Source: Chryseobacterium sp. CH25
Lineage (GTDB): Bacteria > Bacteroidota > Bacteroidia > Flavobacteriales > Weeksellaceae
Assembly (NCBI RefSeq): GCF_004119455.1
Contig: NZ_NRQT01000001.1
Span: forward strand, 1,116,001 to 1,180,000
Length of the DNA stretch: 64,000 nt
Direction: 5' to 3'
Positions 47,901-56,768 of this stretch are shown piece after piece. The notes under the pieces are model-generated. The model made no database searches, had not been told where the DNA came from, and saw only the letters and a program-made list of their open reading frames with translations. Position 1 is the stretch's first letter; each line of letters starts with the position of its first letter. The position numbers and the translations under genes were made by a program.

Positions 47901-48596
47901 TCAGGATACATTCACTCCGAAAAGATGTCCTACCAACGCAGTAATTCCCATGGCTACTGTTCCCCAGAAACAGATTCTAAGCACAGCTATTTTAATACTG
48001 GAACCACCTGCCCTGGCAGAAATAGCTCCTAAAAGCATCAGAAATATAATGGAAAAACCGTATTGAAAGTAAACCATTTGCTTGATAGGTGCTAAAAGAG
48101 ATACTGTAAATGGCAGGAGTGCCCCAACTGCAAATGATCCGAATGAAGCAATTGCTGCCTGCAAAGGTTTTGCCTGAGTAATTTCATTAATTCCAAGTTC
48201 ATCACGGGCATGGGCTTCCAGTGCATTGTGCTCGGTAAGCTCAATAGCAACCTGCATTGCCGTTTCCTTTGTACAGCCTCTTCTTTCGTAAACCTTAGCC
48301 AGTTCCCGAAGCTCTACTTCCGGCATTTCTTCAAGTTCCCGCTGTTCCCGAATCAGATCTGCTTTTTCCGTATCTTCCTGTGAACTTACTGAGACATATT
48401 CTCCGGCAGCCATAGACATAGCCCCGGCAATCATTCCGGCCAGAGCAGCCAGAATAATCATATGTCGCTCCGGTTCTGCTGCTGCAACACCTATAACAAT
48501 ACTTGTGGTGGATAACAATCCGTCATTGGCTCCTAAGACAGCTGCCCGAAGCCAGCCTACCCTGTTTACATAATGTTTTTCCAGTTGATGATGCAT
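47901..48596 (-). CDS. VIT1/CCC1-family metal transporter
   Basis: A 231-aa VIT family protein, expected to move Fe2+ or Mn2+ across the inner membrane. The family start V-G-W-L-R-A-A-V-L-G-A-N-D-G-L-L-S-T-T-S is at residues 13-32, followed by G-A-M-S-M-A-A-G-E-Y-V-S-V-S-S-Q near 57-72 and a cytosolic Glu-rich loop with E-L-T-E-H-N-A-L-E-A-H-A-R. Five helices are visible. The gene is alone. Confidence 0.9.
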   Translation of the reverse strand: MHHQLEKHYVNRVGWLRAAVLGANDGLLSTTSIVIGVAAAEPERHMIILAALAGMIAGAMSMAAGEYVSVSSQEDTEKADLIREQRELEEMPEVELRELAKVYERRGCTKETAMQVAIELTEHNALEAHARDELGINEITQAKPLQAAIASFGSFAVGALLPFTVSLLAPIKQMVYFQYGFSIIFLMLLGAISARAGGSSIKIAVLRICFWGTVAMGITALVGHLFGVNVS

Positions 48597-48902
48597 ATTA
48601 TAAATTTCTGTGTTGGTGTTATTTTTAAACAGAGAGAAAGGATAGTGAAATAAAAAGATATGTGATGAATTTTCTCCAACATCTTAATTTCATTTTGGTA
48701 TACAATAAAGCTTCTCTCAAACTCTATTTAAAGTTATAAAATGTTCAGTCAAGAATCATTTTAAATTATCATCTGTTTTTATGATAAAAAACAGTATCTA
48801 TTTTACCTGTTTATGATAGTAAGAAAATTTCATTTAAAACACTAGATATCAAAACATAAGACATCAAAACTTTAGCTTTATCACCTAAAAATCCTATTTT
48901 AC

Positions 48903-48910
48903 TATCTTTG
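48903..48910 (+). promoter_or_regulatory. -7 element of lgt
   Basis: TATCTTTG followed by C, 27 bp before the lgt ATG. The rest of the 341-bp gap 48597-48937 has no other recognisable feature. Confidence 0.55.
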
Positions 48911-48937
48911 CATCCGTAAAATCCGATAACAATACCA

Positions 48938-49774
48938 ATGAGTTTATTATATATCAACTGGGATGTAAATCCTGAAATCGTCAATATTTTAGGTGTTTCC
49001 GTTAAATACTACGGCCTGCTATTTCTTTCAGGTCTTGTTTTATGCTTCAATATTTTAAAAAGCATCTATAAAAAAGAAAATCTAAGTATACAGGCACACG
49101 AAGCTTTATTTTCGTATGCTCTTATCGGAATATTAGTGGGTGCCAGATTAGGACACTGCATCTTTTATGATTTCGATTATTACTCCCAACATCCGCTGGA
49201 AATCTTCTTACCTATTCAGAAAGGACCGGATGGTTCTTATCATTTTACCGGTTTCGCTGGGCTTGCAAGCCACGGTGGTGGAATCGGATTGATGATTATG
49301 CTTCTGATCTATGCCAGAAAGTTTAAAATTCCATTAATGACTGTTTTGGATGCTATTGCTATTGTCCTTCCATTGGCTGGTGTTTTCATCAGACTTGCCA
49401 ATCTTATGAATTCTGAAATCATCGGAACGCCAACTCATGTTCCGTGGGCTTTTATATTCCATCAGGTAGACAATCTTCCGAGACATCCTGCTCAGCTTTA
49501 TGAGGCCATTTCTTATTTGATTATTTTCCTTCTTGTTTATCTTATTTACAAAAAAGACATCTTTAAAATTGGAAAAGGATTCTATTTCGGAATCAGTATT
49601 CTTTTAATCTTTATCATGAGAATCCTGATTGAATTTATTAAAGTAGACCAGGTAGAATTTGAGCATGGAATGAGCTTAAACATGGGACAGCTTCTGAGTA
49701 TTCCTTTTGTTATACTGGGACTTTTCTTCATTATCAAAAGTATATTGGAAAAGGGGAAGATGAAAACCTCATAG
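48938..49774 (+). CDS. lgt: Prolipoprotein diacylglyceryl transferase
   Basis: A 278-aa Lgt that attaches diacylglycerol to the lipobox Cys of prolipoproteins in the inner membrane. It has about seven helices and the motifs Y-Y-G-L-L-F near residue 24, G-A-R-L-G-H-C-I-F-Y near 66-75, H-G-G-G-I-G near 108-113, R-L-A-N-L-M-N-S-E-I-I-G-T-P and H-P-A-Q-L-Y-E-A. It is needed for the lipoproteins seen in this window. Confidence 0.96.
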   Translation: MSLLYINWDVNPEIVNILGVSVKYYGLLFLSGLVLCFNILKSIYKKENLSIQAHEALFSYALIGILVGARLGHCIFYDFDYYSQHPLEIFLPIQKGPDGSYHFTGFAGLASHGGGIGLMIMLLIYARKFKIPLMTVLDAIAIVLPLAGVFIRLANLMNSEIIGTPTHVPWAFIFHQVDNLPRHPAQLYEAISYLIIFLLVYLIYKKDIFKIGKGFYFGISILLIFIMRILIEFIKVDQVEFEHGMSLNMGQLLSIPFVILGLFFIIKSILEKGKMKTS

Positions 49775-49794
49775 GACCTCACTAAAAAAAATAA

Positions 49795-49830
49795 AAACTC
49801 ACTGAAAACAACTTTCAGTGAGTTTCTTTT
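49795..49830. terminator. Shared terminator of lgt and SDR genes
   Basis: A 13-bp perfect stem AAACTCACTGAAA (49795-49807) / TTTCAGTGAGTTT (49813-49825), T-rich tail, between convergent genes. Confidence 0.85.
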
Positions 49831-49847
49831 TTTAAATACAGTTTAAA

Positions 49848-50603
49848 TTATCTTGTTGTATATCCACCATTAGCAAAAATGGTTTGCCCAGTAATCCACC
49901 AACCGTCAGTTACCAGGAACTCTACTAATGGAGCAATATCTTTGATATCGGTAAGTCCACCCAATGCAGATGCTGATTTGTGATAAGCCACCGCATCATC
50001 TGTTTCCTGGCCATAGAAGAACGGAGTATCCATCGGGCCAGGTGCTACAGCCGTTACAGAAATTCCTCTGGCTCCAAACTCTTTAGATGCAGCTCTCGTA
50101 AAATGCTCTACCGGTGCTTTTGCCCCTGCATAAGTAGAATACAATCCTGTATAGGCAGCCAGTAATGAAGTGACAATCGTACAGATCTTACCGTGGTCAT
50201 TTATCTTTTTACCCGCTTCCTGTAAAAAGAAGTAAGCTGATTTTGAATTCACATTGAACATGGTATCATACTCTGCTTCCGTAGTTTCTGAAAATGGCTT
50301 TTTCAGTACCATTCCTACTGTATTGATTGCAATATCCACTCCTCCAAAACGGGAAATCGTTTCATCAAAAAACTTAGCGATAGTATCTACTTTGGTAAGG
50401 TCTCCCTGAAACAGGAATGCTTCAGCACCTAATGACTGTACTTCTGAAAGTGTTTTTTCACTCTCTGCTCTTGAACTTTCACTGTTATAATGTATAGCCA
50501 GTTTTGCTCCTTTGGCTGCAAAATCTCTGCTCAGTAATCCGCCCAGGTTTTTACCTCCCCCAGCTATTAAAACAACTTTTCCGTTTACATCTTGTGTTGA
50601 CAT
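49848..50603 (-). CDS. Short-chain dehydrogenase/reductase
   Basis: A 251-aa SDR enzyme. The cofactor motif is I-A-G-G-G-K-N-L-G-G near residues 13-22, N-T-V-G is at about 93-96, and the catalytic Tyr/Lys is in Y-A-G-A-K-A with S at T-S-L-L-A-A-Y-T. The C-terminal segment F-A-N-G-G-Y-T-T-R is typical. It is probably NADP-linked; the substrate is unknown. It is monocistronic. Confidence 0.9.
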   Translation of the reverse strand: MSTQDVNGKVVLIAGGGKNLGGLLSRDFAAKGAKLAIHYNSESSRAESEKTLSEVQSLGAEAFLFQGDLTKVDTIAKFFDETISRFGGVDIAINTVGMVLKKPFSETTEAEYDTMFNVNSKSAYFFLQEAGKKINDHGKICTIVTSLLAAYTGLYSTYAGAKAPVEHFTRAASKEFGARGISVTAVAPGPMDTPFFYGQETDDAVAYHKSASALGGLTDIKDIAPLVEFLVTDGWWITGQTIFANGGYTTR

Positions 50604-50899
50604 TTTTTTAATTTTTTAATTGTTGATGAAACAAAGGTGAGCAATAAAAGTGGTCTCAACATGGTGAATTTTTCGGGAATTTCAGGTGTAATTGATTTTG
50701 AATCTAAAAAATATTCAAAATTTACATAAACACAATTATTTCAATATCCTATTATTTACCAGACAGATAGAGCTTGAATCCAGTTTCAAATATTAAACAG
50801 ACGCTTAACTTTTCCATTTAAAGTGAGTTTTAGGCACAGCATTTGATACTTACCCACCCGTATTAACACACACCATTTCATTCTTAATATATTTTTTTA

Positions 50900-50926
50900 A
50901 ATCCTCAGCTTACTGAGGATTTTTTG
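50900..50926 (+). terminator. Orphan terminator-like hairpin
   Basis: AATCCTCAG (50900-50908), CTTA, CTGAGGATT (50913-50921), then T residues. No CDS ends nearby on the plus strand, so it may end a small RNA or be a fragment. It lies in the 691-bp gap 50604-51294. Confidence 0.55.
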
Positions 50927-51043
50927 TAAAAACTATTCAATACAGCTTTATTCTCCTGTAAATAAGAGCATCCGGGTTGATTTTAGCAAAAACCATTTCT
51001 GATAATCAATCATTTAAAAACAGGTTTATTCATTTTATTATTG

Positions 51044-51051
51044 TATATTTG
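51044..51051 (+). promoter_or_regulatory. -7 element of the cold-shock-domain gene
   Basis: TATATTTG followed by C. It implies a leader of about 235 nt before the ATG at 51295, unusually long compared with the 10-60 nt leaders elsewhere here. Confidence 0.5.
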
Positions 51052-51294
51052 CATATTATTAACCAAAGTCACTACTTTGTTTTCTGTAACGACTTAGAAT
51101 ATATATTCAGTCTTTGCTTTTTGAGCAGCCATATTTTTAACTTTTATTTTTCTACCCAGAACAATACTTGTCGGAATTTTAAAGCTCTGTATGATTAGGA
51201 AACCCCACAACAGGAAACATCGACGGGCTTTAAGGTCTAAGGCAGACCAGAGTGAACAATACAATTTATAGAAACTAAATACTAAAAATAATTT

Positions 51295-51723
51295 ATGGCA
51301 GATTCTTTTTCTAAAAAGGAAAATTTCAAGAAAAAAATTCAAAAGCAAAAAGAAAAAGCGCTAAGACGCGAAGAACGTAAAACGAACAACAACAAAGGTA
51401 AGGACATGGAGGATGTCTTCATGTACGTAGATGAATTCGGAAGATTAACTTCTACTCCACCAGAACAAAGACAGGAGGTAAACCTTGATGATATTCAATT
51501 GGGAGCTGCTCCTATTATTGAAGAAGATCCAAGAAAAACAGGTATTGTTACTTTCCTTAGTGAAAAAGGATATGGTTTTATTACTGAAGATAACTCTAAA
51601 GAAAATATCTTCTTCCACAATAATAACTGTGTAGAACCGGTAAAAAAAGGAAACAAAGTTTCTTTTGAAAAGGAAAAATCTCCAAAAGGATTTTCTGCTG
51701 TTGAGATTCAGATTGTTAAATAA
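51295..51723 (+). CDS. Cold-shock-domain protein with basic N-terminal extension
   Basis: A 142-aa protein. Residues 1-40 are Lys/Arg-rich (K-K-K-I-Q-K-Q-K-E-K-A-L-R-R-E-E-R-K) and likely bind nucleic acid; residues ~78-142 form a cold-shock domain with R-K-T-G-I-V-T-F and K-G-Y-G-F-I-T, N-I-F-F-H. This double architecture is typical of Bacteroidota single-stranded RNA binders. Function is inferred to be RNA chaperone activity. A strong terminator follows at 51773. Confidence 0.9.
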   Translation: MADSFSKKENFKKKIQKQKEKALRREERKTNNNKGKDMEDVFMYVDEFGRLTSTPPEQRQEVNLDDIQLGAAPIIEEDPRKTGIVTFLSEKGYGFITEDNSKENIFFHNNNCVEPVKKGNKVSFEKEKSPKGFSAVEIQIVK

Positions 51724-51772
51724 AATAAACAGATTCTGCATTATACTGCAGATATGCTTTTACATTATACAG

Positions 51773-51806
51773 AAAGAGACCGTCTTAAAGACCGTCTCTT
51801 TTTTTA
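51773..51806 (+). terminator. Terminator after the cold-shock gene
   Basis: AAAGAGAC (51773-51780) / GTCTCTTT (51794-51801) with an inner GTCT/AGAC pair and a C-C mismatch, then T residues. Confidence 0.8.
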
Positions 51807-51845
51807 TTAATTAAGGACTCAAAGTTGAGCTCTTGTTTTACAGAC

Positions 51846-52013
51846 TTAGATTCTAACACAAACACATGGGCAGCCATCTGTAAACTCAGGATCACAATAT
51901 TCAATGCTGTAACATCTTAACTGTGTTTTCGGTCCACATTTAGGATAATCCATAATTCCACCACCTTGTACAGCTTTCAATTGCTCTCTTGAGACTTTTT
52001 TCAAATTTTTCAT
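51846..52013 (-). CDS. GG-leader Cys-rich peptide 8 (different cysteine order)
   Basis: A 55-aa precursor: leader M-K-N-L-K-K-V-S-R-E-Q-L-K-A-V-Q-G-G, then a core with six Cys at C-x7-C-x5-C-x7-C-x-C-x-C. The leader is clearly homologous to peptides 1-7 but the core lacks the CC pair, so it belongs to another structural class. It is a single gene, minus strand. Confidence 0.8.
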   Translation of the reverse strand: MKNLKKVSREQLKAVQGGGIMDYPKCGPKTQLRCYSIEYCDPEFTDGCPCVCVRI

Positions 52014-52109
52014 AGTTAAATAGTTTTTATTGAGGTGTAAATATAAGAATATTCCATTAACAGAGAATTATTTAACAAAGGTTTATAATTGTCATTTAAT
52101 CAAAAGAAG

Positions 52110-52131
52110 CTGCCTCGCAGTTGAGACAGCC
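52110..52131 (-). terminator. Terminator of the RND operon
   Basis: GCTGCCTC (52110-52117) / GAGACAGC (52124-52131) with one mismatch, T-rich tail on the minus strand, past the OMF gene. Confidence 0.6.
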
Positions 52132-52194
52132 TCTTTCTTCGTCGTAAAAAATAAAAATGGTCGGTTTACAAAACCGAAAAAGTAATTGATTATT

Positions 52195-53637
52195 CTAATT
52201 CAGGTTTCCGCCTAAAGCTTTAAACAACAGAACATTATTTCTGGTATTCTGATGCTGGAACTGTAACAGATCCAGTTCCGCTGTCAGTTTACTTTTCTGT
52301 GAGTTAATCAGTTCAAAATAATTAGCGTACCCTGTCAGATACAGATCATTGGAAACTTCCACTCCACGGTCCAGAAAACCTACTTCTTCTGATTTTAACT
52401 TTAAAACCCTTTCATAGATTTTTGTCTGTTTCAAAATAGACTGAAGCTCATTGAATGCCGTAGTAATACTCTTCTGATAATTTAAAAAGGCAATCTCCTG
52501 CTCTTTGCTGGCTACTTTAAATTCATATTTCAACTGACCTTTATTAAAGACAGGAACCATTAATCCTCCTAAGAGCTGCCCTGCCAATGAGCTTGGTTTG
52601 AAAAGGGTTTCCACAGAAAAAGAATTCATTCCAATTCCCGCTCCAAGGTCAATTTTAGGATAAAAAGCAGCTCTTGCGGCCTTTGCATCTGCCTGAGAAG
52701 CTTCCAATACATAATAATTGGCTGCCACATCCGGCCTTGCATGAATAACCGCTTCTACATTGATGGTCTTGTTTAAAACATCAATATTAGTGGGCATCAG
52801 CGTTTTTCCACGTTTCACATCTCCACCATAGCTTCCCGTTAATGTTGTAATGGCCTGTTCAACAGTTACAATCTCTACTTTGATGTGTTCAATTTCTGCC
52901 AGCCAGTTGTTATTCTGTGCTTTGAACTGTTGCACTGCAAGCTCTGTAGCTTTTCCTACTTCACGCTGTGCCAGAACAATTTCAAAAGCTCTCTGCTGAA
53001 GGTTGTAGTTCTTCTGATAAATTGCCAGACGGTTATCTAAAGCCACCAACTGATAATACAGGTTGGCAATATCTGTAAAAAGTTCTACCTGAAGCAGTCT
53101 CAATCCTTCTGTAGAAGCCAGATATTTCTTTTGGGCAGCAAGTTTTTTATTTTTCAACTTACCCCATGCATCAATTTCCCAGCTGCTTCTTGCCCCCAGC
53201 CAATAATTGGGAGTAAAGTCGCGGTTGATTTTCTGTTCTTCGGTAATATTGGGAGAAAGGTTGGTATCATAATTCCCTACTCCTTCCATCGTATATTTTC
53301 CGTAGCGGTTTCCACTCACCTCTGCTCCTACTTCAAGGGATGGTAAAAGATCCATTTTTGATCTCTGCAGAAAGCTGTTGGCAATTTCCACTCTTTGCTG
53401 TGCAATCTGAAAATCCGGGTTGGCCTGTACTACTTTATTAAAAAGTTCCAATAAATGAGCATCTGTAAAATAAGCTTTCAGATCAAGCTGCTGGAATTCT
53501 CCCGAGCTGGTAGTTTTAGCCGGCATTTCCGGCAGTGTCTGCGCTTTTTTGATCTCAGCAACTTTTGGAACAGCGCATGAAACTAAGCTTAAGGCTGCTA
53601 TTCCATACAATATATGTTTATGATTTAATCTTATCAT
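52195..53637 (-). CDS. TolC-family efflux outer-membrane lipoprotein
   Basis: A 480-aa outer-membrane factor (NodT/OprM type) forming the exit duct of an RND pump. The signal peptide ends in lipobox L-S-L-V-S-C at about residue 20. Two OEP repeats are visible, with L-L-E-L-F-N-K-V and A-N-P-D-F near 70 and typical alpha-barrel heptad helices. The start at 53637 (M-I-R-L-N-H-K) overlaps the preceding pump gene by 20 bp; the longer frame to 53664 is rejected. Confidence 0.92.
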   Translation of the reverse strand: MIRLNHKHILYGIAALSLVSCAVPKVAEIKKAQTLPEMPAKTTSSGEFQQLDLKAYFTDAHLLELFNKVVQANPDFQIAQQRVEIANSFLQRSKMDLLPSLEVGAEVSGNRYGKYTMEGVGNYDTNLSPNITEEQKINRDFTPNYWLGARSSWEIDAWGKLKNKKLAAQKKYLASTEGLRLLQVELFTDIANLYYQLVALDNRLAIYQKNYNLQQRAFEIVLAQREVGKATELAVQQFKAQNNNWLAEIEHIKVEIVTVEQAITTLTGSYGGDVKRGKTLMPTNIDVLNKTINVEAVIHARPDVAANYYVLEASQADAKAARAAFYPKIDLGAGIGMNSFSVETLFKPSSLAGQLLGGLMVPVFNKGQLKYEFKVASKEQEIAFLNYQKSITTAFNELQSILKQTKIYERVLKLKSEEVGFLDRGVEVSNDLYLTGYANYFELINSQKSKLTAELDLLQFQHQNTRNNVLLFKALGGNLN

Positions 53638-56600
53638 CTTTCTTCTTATTTTCAAGTTTTGCAAAGAATATATACAACCCTGGAATAACCACCAATCCGA
53701 AGATGGTTCCTATCAGCATTCCTCCTGCTGCCGCCGTACCAATGGAACGGTTACCAATTGCTCCTGCTCCGGATGCAATACACAATGGAATAAGCCCAGC
53801 CACAAAAGCAAAGGAAGTCATCAGGATAGGTCTCAGACGCTGTCTGGCCCCTTCAATGGCTGCAGGAATAATATCATAGCCCTGTTTATTTCTGGCTACT
53901 GCAAATTCTACAATCAGAATGGCATTTTTAGCCAGCAATCCTATCAGCATGACCAATGCAACCTGCGCATAAATATTATTATCCAGTCCTGCCAGTACCA
54001 ATGCGATATAAGATCCGAAGATTCCTGTCGGAAGGCTTAATAATACAGGCATCGGAAGAAGGAAACTTTCATATTGCGCCGCTAATAAAAGATATACGAA
54101 CAACAGACAGATCAGGAAAATATATACGGTCTGATTTCCTGATAAGATTTCTTCCCTTGTCATCCCGGACCATTCAATATCGAAACCTCTCGGAAGTACT
54201 TCTTTAGCTACGCGTTCCACAGCAGCAATGGCATCACCTGAGCTGTAACCGTCTGCAGGTTCTCCGTTAATCATGGCAGACATATACATATTGTACCTCG
54301 TCAGTACTTCAGGTCCATATACTTTTTCAATCGTAATAAATGTTGAAAAAGGAACCATTTCCCCTTTATCATTTTTCAGGTATAAATTCAGGATGCTTTC
54401 AGGTGTGTCCCTATGTTCCGGACTTGCCTGAACCATTACTTTATACATCTGGCTGAAACGGATAAAATTGGTAGCATAATAAGATCCCAGCATGGTTTGC
54501 AATGTGGACATGGCATTGTCTACAGATACTCCTTTTTTCGCAGCCATATCATAATCTACATTAATCATATATTGCGGGAAAGTGGCATCAAAACTGGTAA
54601 AGTTGTTCTGAATTTCAGGAGCTTCGTTCAGTTTTTTAACAAAATCCTTGGTAATCTTATCGGTATTTTCGATAGTTCCCCCGGTTCTGTCCAGTAAACG
54701 TAACTCAAAGCCACTGGTATTTCCAAACCCAGGAACAGTTGGTGGTGCAAAGATCTCAATTTGGGCATCCGCAATTCCTTTTGTCTTTTCTGAAAGTTCG
54801 GTAATCAGATCATTAACCGAAATGGATCTTTCTTTCCAGTCTTTAAGGTTAATCATTGCCATTCCATAAGATGAACCGGCAATTTCCGTTACAATACTGT
54901 ATCCAGCCAAAGTAGTTACGTTTTCAACTCCTTTTATTTTCTTGGCGATTACCGTTACTTCATCCAATACTTTTTCTGTTCTTTCTACGGTTGCACCCTG
55001 CGGAGTGGTTACACTTACATATACCATTCCCTGGTCTTCCATAGGAATAAATCCGGTTGGAAGGAACTTACTGGTTACAAAAGTCAATCCGATAAACAGG
55101 AATAATAAACCAAAAGTAACTGTGGTTCTTGTGGCAAATTTTGATAAAATTCCTACATAGCCATTGGTCAATCTTTCAAAACCTGTATTGAAGCTTTGGA
55201 AAGCTCTGTCCATGATTGTTTTCTTTTTATTGTGATCATGAGGTTTTAAAATAATAGCACACAATGCCGGAGTAAGCGTCAATGCATTCACCCCAGAAAT
55301 AACAATACTGATAGCCAGCGTTAATGAAAACTGACGGTAAAATACTCCTACCGGACCATCCAGAAACGCCACCGGAATAAATACTGCAGACATTACAATC
55401 GTGATCGCCACTACTGCTCCAGCAATCTCCTTGGTAGCACTAATGGTAGCATCCATTGCATTCATCCCTTCTTCCATTTTTACATGGACGGCTTCTACGA
55501 CGACAATCGCATTATCTACCACAATACCGATAGCCAGTACCAAAGCAAATAGGGTTAATAAGTTTACGGAGAAATCCAGCATATTCATAAAGGCGAATGT
55601 TCCCACCAATGCTACCGGAACCGCCAATACAGGAATCAACGTGGAACGCCAGTCCTGAAGGAAAATAAACACCACAATCCCTACCAGAATAAAGGCTTCG
55701 ATAAGGGTTGTTAATACCGCACTGATAGAAGCATCAAGGAATCTGGATACATCGTACGCCATATTGAATTCCATACCCGGTGGGAATGAAGTTCCTTTTA
55801 ACTCTTCCATTTTAGCTTTTACGCTTTCAATTACTTCAGAGGCATTGGAACCAGGACGCTGCTTCATCATAATAGATGCAGAAGGTCTTCCGTCTGTTTT
55901 GGAAACCATTCCGTAGTTCATCGCTCCAAATTCTACCTTAGCAATATCTTTAAGTTTCAGAATTGTTCCGTCTACATCAGATCTGATGGGTACTTCTTCA
56001 TATTGCTTAGGCTCAAAGAATTTCCCTTTATATTTGATAACATACTGAAGCTGACTGGAAGTTTTTCCTGACGTTTCCCCTACTTTTCCCGGTGCTGCCG
56101 AAATATTCTGTTTTTGCAAAGAAGTAATGACTTCATCTGCTGAAATATTATAGGCTGCCATCTTCTGCGGATCAAGCCACACCCTCATTGAGTATTCTTT
56201 CTGACCCATAATTTCAGCACGCCCTACTCCATCAATACGTTTAAGTTCCTGAAGAACATTAATGTCCGTAAAGTTATAAATGAACTGCTCATCCTGACTC
56301 GGATCTGTACTCGTAATATTGAGGTACATCAGCATACTGTTCACCTCTTTTTCAGTAGTTACCCCAGCACGGATTACTTCTTCAGGAAGTTCATCAAGGA
56401 TTGTTGTAACCCTGTTCTGAACGTTTACTGCTGCTACATCCGGATCTGTTCCTACCTCAAAGAAAACCTGAATCAGGGTAAGTCCGTCATTGGAAGTTAC
56501 CGTTGACATATACGTCATTCCAGGTACACCATTGATAGCTCTCTCTAGCGGAAGTGCAACTGCATTGGCAGATACTTCTGCATTGGCACCTGTATATTTA

Positions 56601-56740
56601 GCTGTTACCGTTACTGAAGGCGGTACAATATCCGGGAATTGGGTAATCGGCATCTTTAATAATGCCATAATTCCCAGCAATACAAATAATATGGAAATAA
56701 CTAACGAAAGCACCTTTCGTCTTATAAACATCTCTACCAT
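53618..56740 (-). CDS. RND-family efflux permease (HAE1/AcrB-like)
   Basis: A 1040-aa AcrB-type hydrophobe/amphiphile exporter with 12 helices and two large periplasmic loops. Landmarks are M-F-I-R-R-K-V-L-S near the start, A-I-G-I-V-V-D-N-A-I-V-V-V-E near 400-415 (D in helix 4 of proton relay) and G-L-L-A-K-N-A-I-L-I-V-E-F-A near 955. It works with the adaptor gene 28 bp upstream and the OMF downstream. Confidence 0.96.
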   Translation of the reverse strand: MVEMFIRRKVLSLVISILFVLLGIMALLKMPITQFPDIVPPSVTVTAKYTGANAEVSANAVALPLERAINGVPGMTYMSTVTSNDGLTLIQVFFEVGTDPDVAAVNVQNRVTTILDELPEEVIRAGVTTEKEVNSMLMYLNITSTDPSQDEQFIYNFTDINVLQELKRIDGVGRAEIMGQKEYSMRVWLDPQKMAAYNISADEVITSLQKQNISAAPGKVGETSGKTSSQLQYVIKYKGKFFEPKQYEEVPIRSDVDGTILKLKDIAKVEFGAMNYGMVSKTDGRPSASIMMKQRPGSNASEVIESVKAKMEELKGTSFPPGMEFNMAYDVSRFLDASISAVLTTLIEAFILVGIVVFIFLQDWRSTLIPVLAVPVALVGTFAFMNMLDFSVNLLTLFALVLAIGIVVDNAIVVVEAVHVKMEEGMNAMDATISATKEIAGAVVAITIVMSAVFIPVAFLDGPVGVFYRQFSLTLAISIVISGVNALTLTPALCAIILKPHDHNKKKTIMDRAFQSFNTGFERLTNGYVGILSKFATRTTVTFGLLFLFIGLTFVTSKFLPTGFIPMEDQGMVYVSVTTPQGATVERTEKVLDEVTVIAKKIKGVENVTTLAGYSIVTEIAGSSYGMAMINLKDWKERSISVNDLITELSEKTKGIADAQIEIFAPPTVPGFGNTSGFELRLLDRTGGTIENTDKITKDFVKKLNEAPEIQNNFTSFDATFPQYMINVDYDMAAKKGVSVDNAMSTLQTMLGSYYATNFIRFSQMYKVMVQASPEHRDTPESILNLYLKNDKGEMVPFSTFITIEKVYGPEVLTRYNMYMSAMINGEPADGYSSGDAIAAVERVAKEVLPRGFDIEWSGMTREEILSGNQTVYIFLICLLFVYLLLAAQYESFLLPMPVLLSLPTGIFGSYIALVLAGLDNNIYAQVALVMLIGLLAKNAILIVEFAVARNKQGYDIIPAAIEGARQRLRPILMTSFAFVAGLIPLCIASGAGAIGNRSIGTAAAGGMLIGTIFGLVVIPGLYIFFAKLENKKKDDKIKS

Positions 56741-56768
56741 AATAAGTTGATTTAAAGATTATGAAAGG

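Noticed and set aside
51094..51348. 84-aa minus-strand ORF ending in the cold-shock gene leader
   Set aside because: It overlaps the start of a well-supported gene and has no family features.
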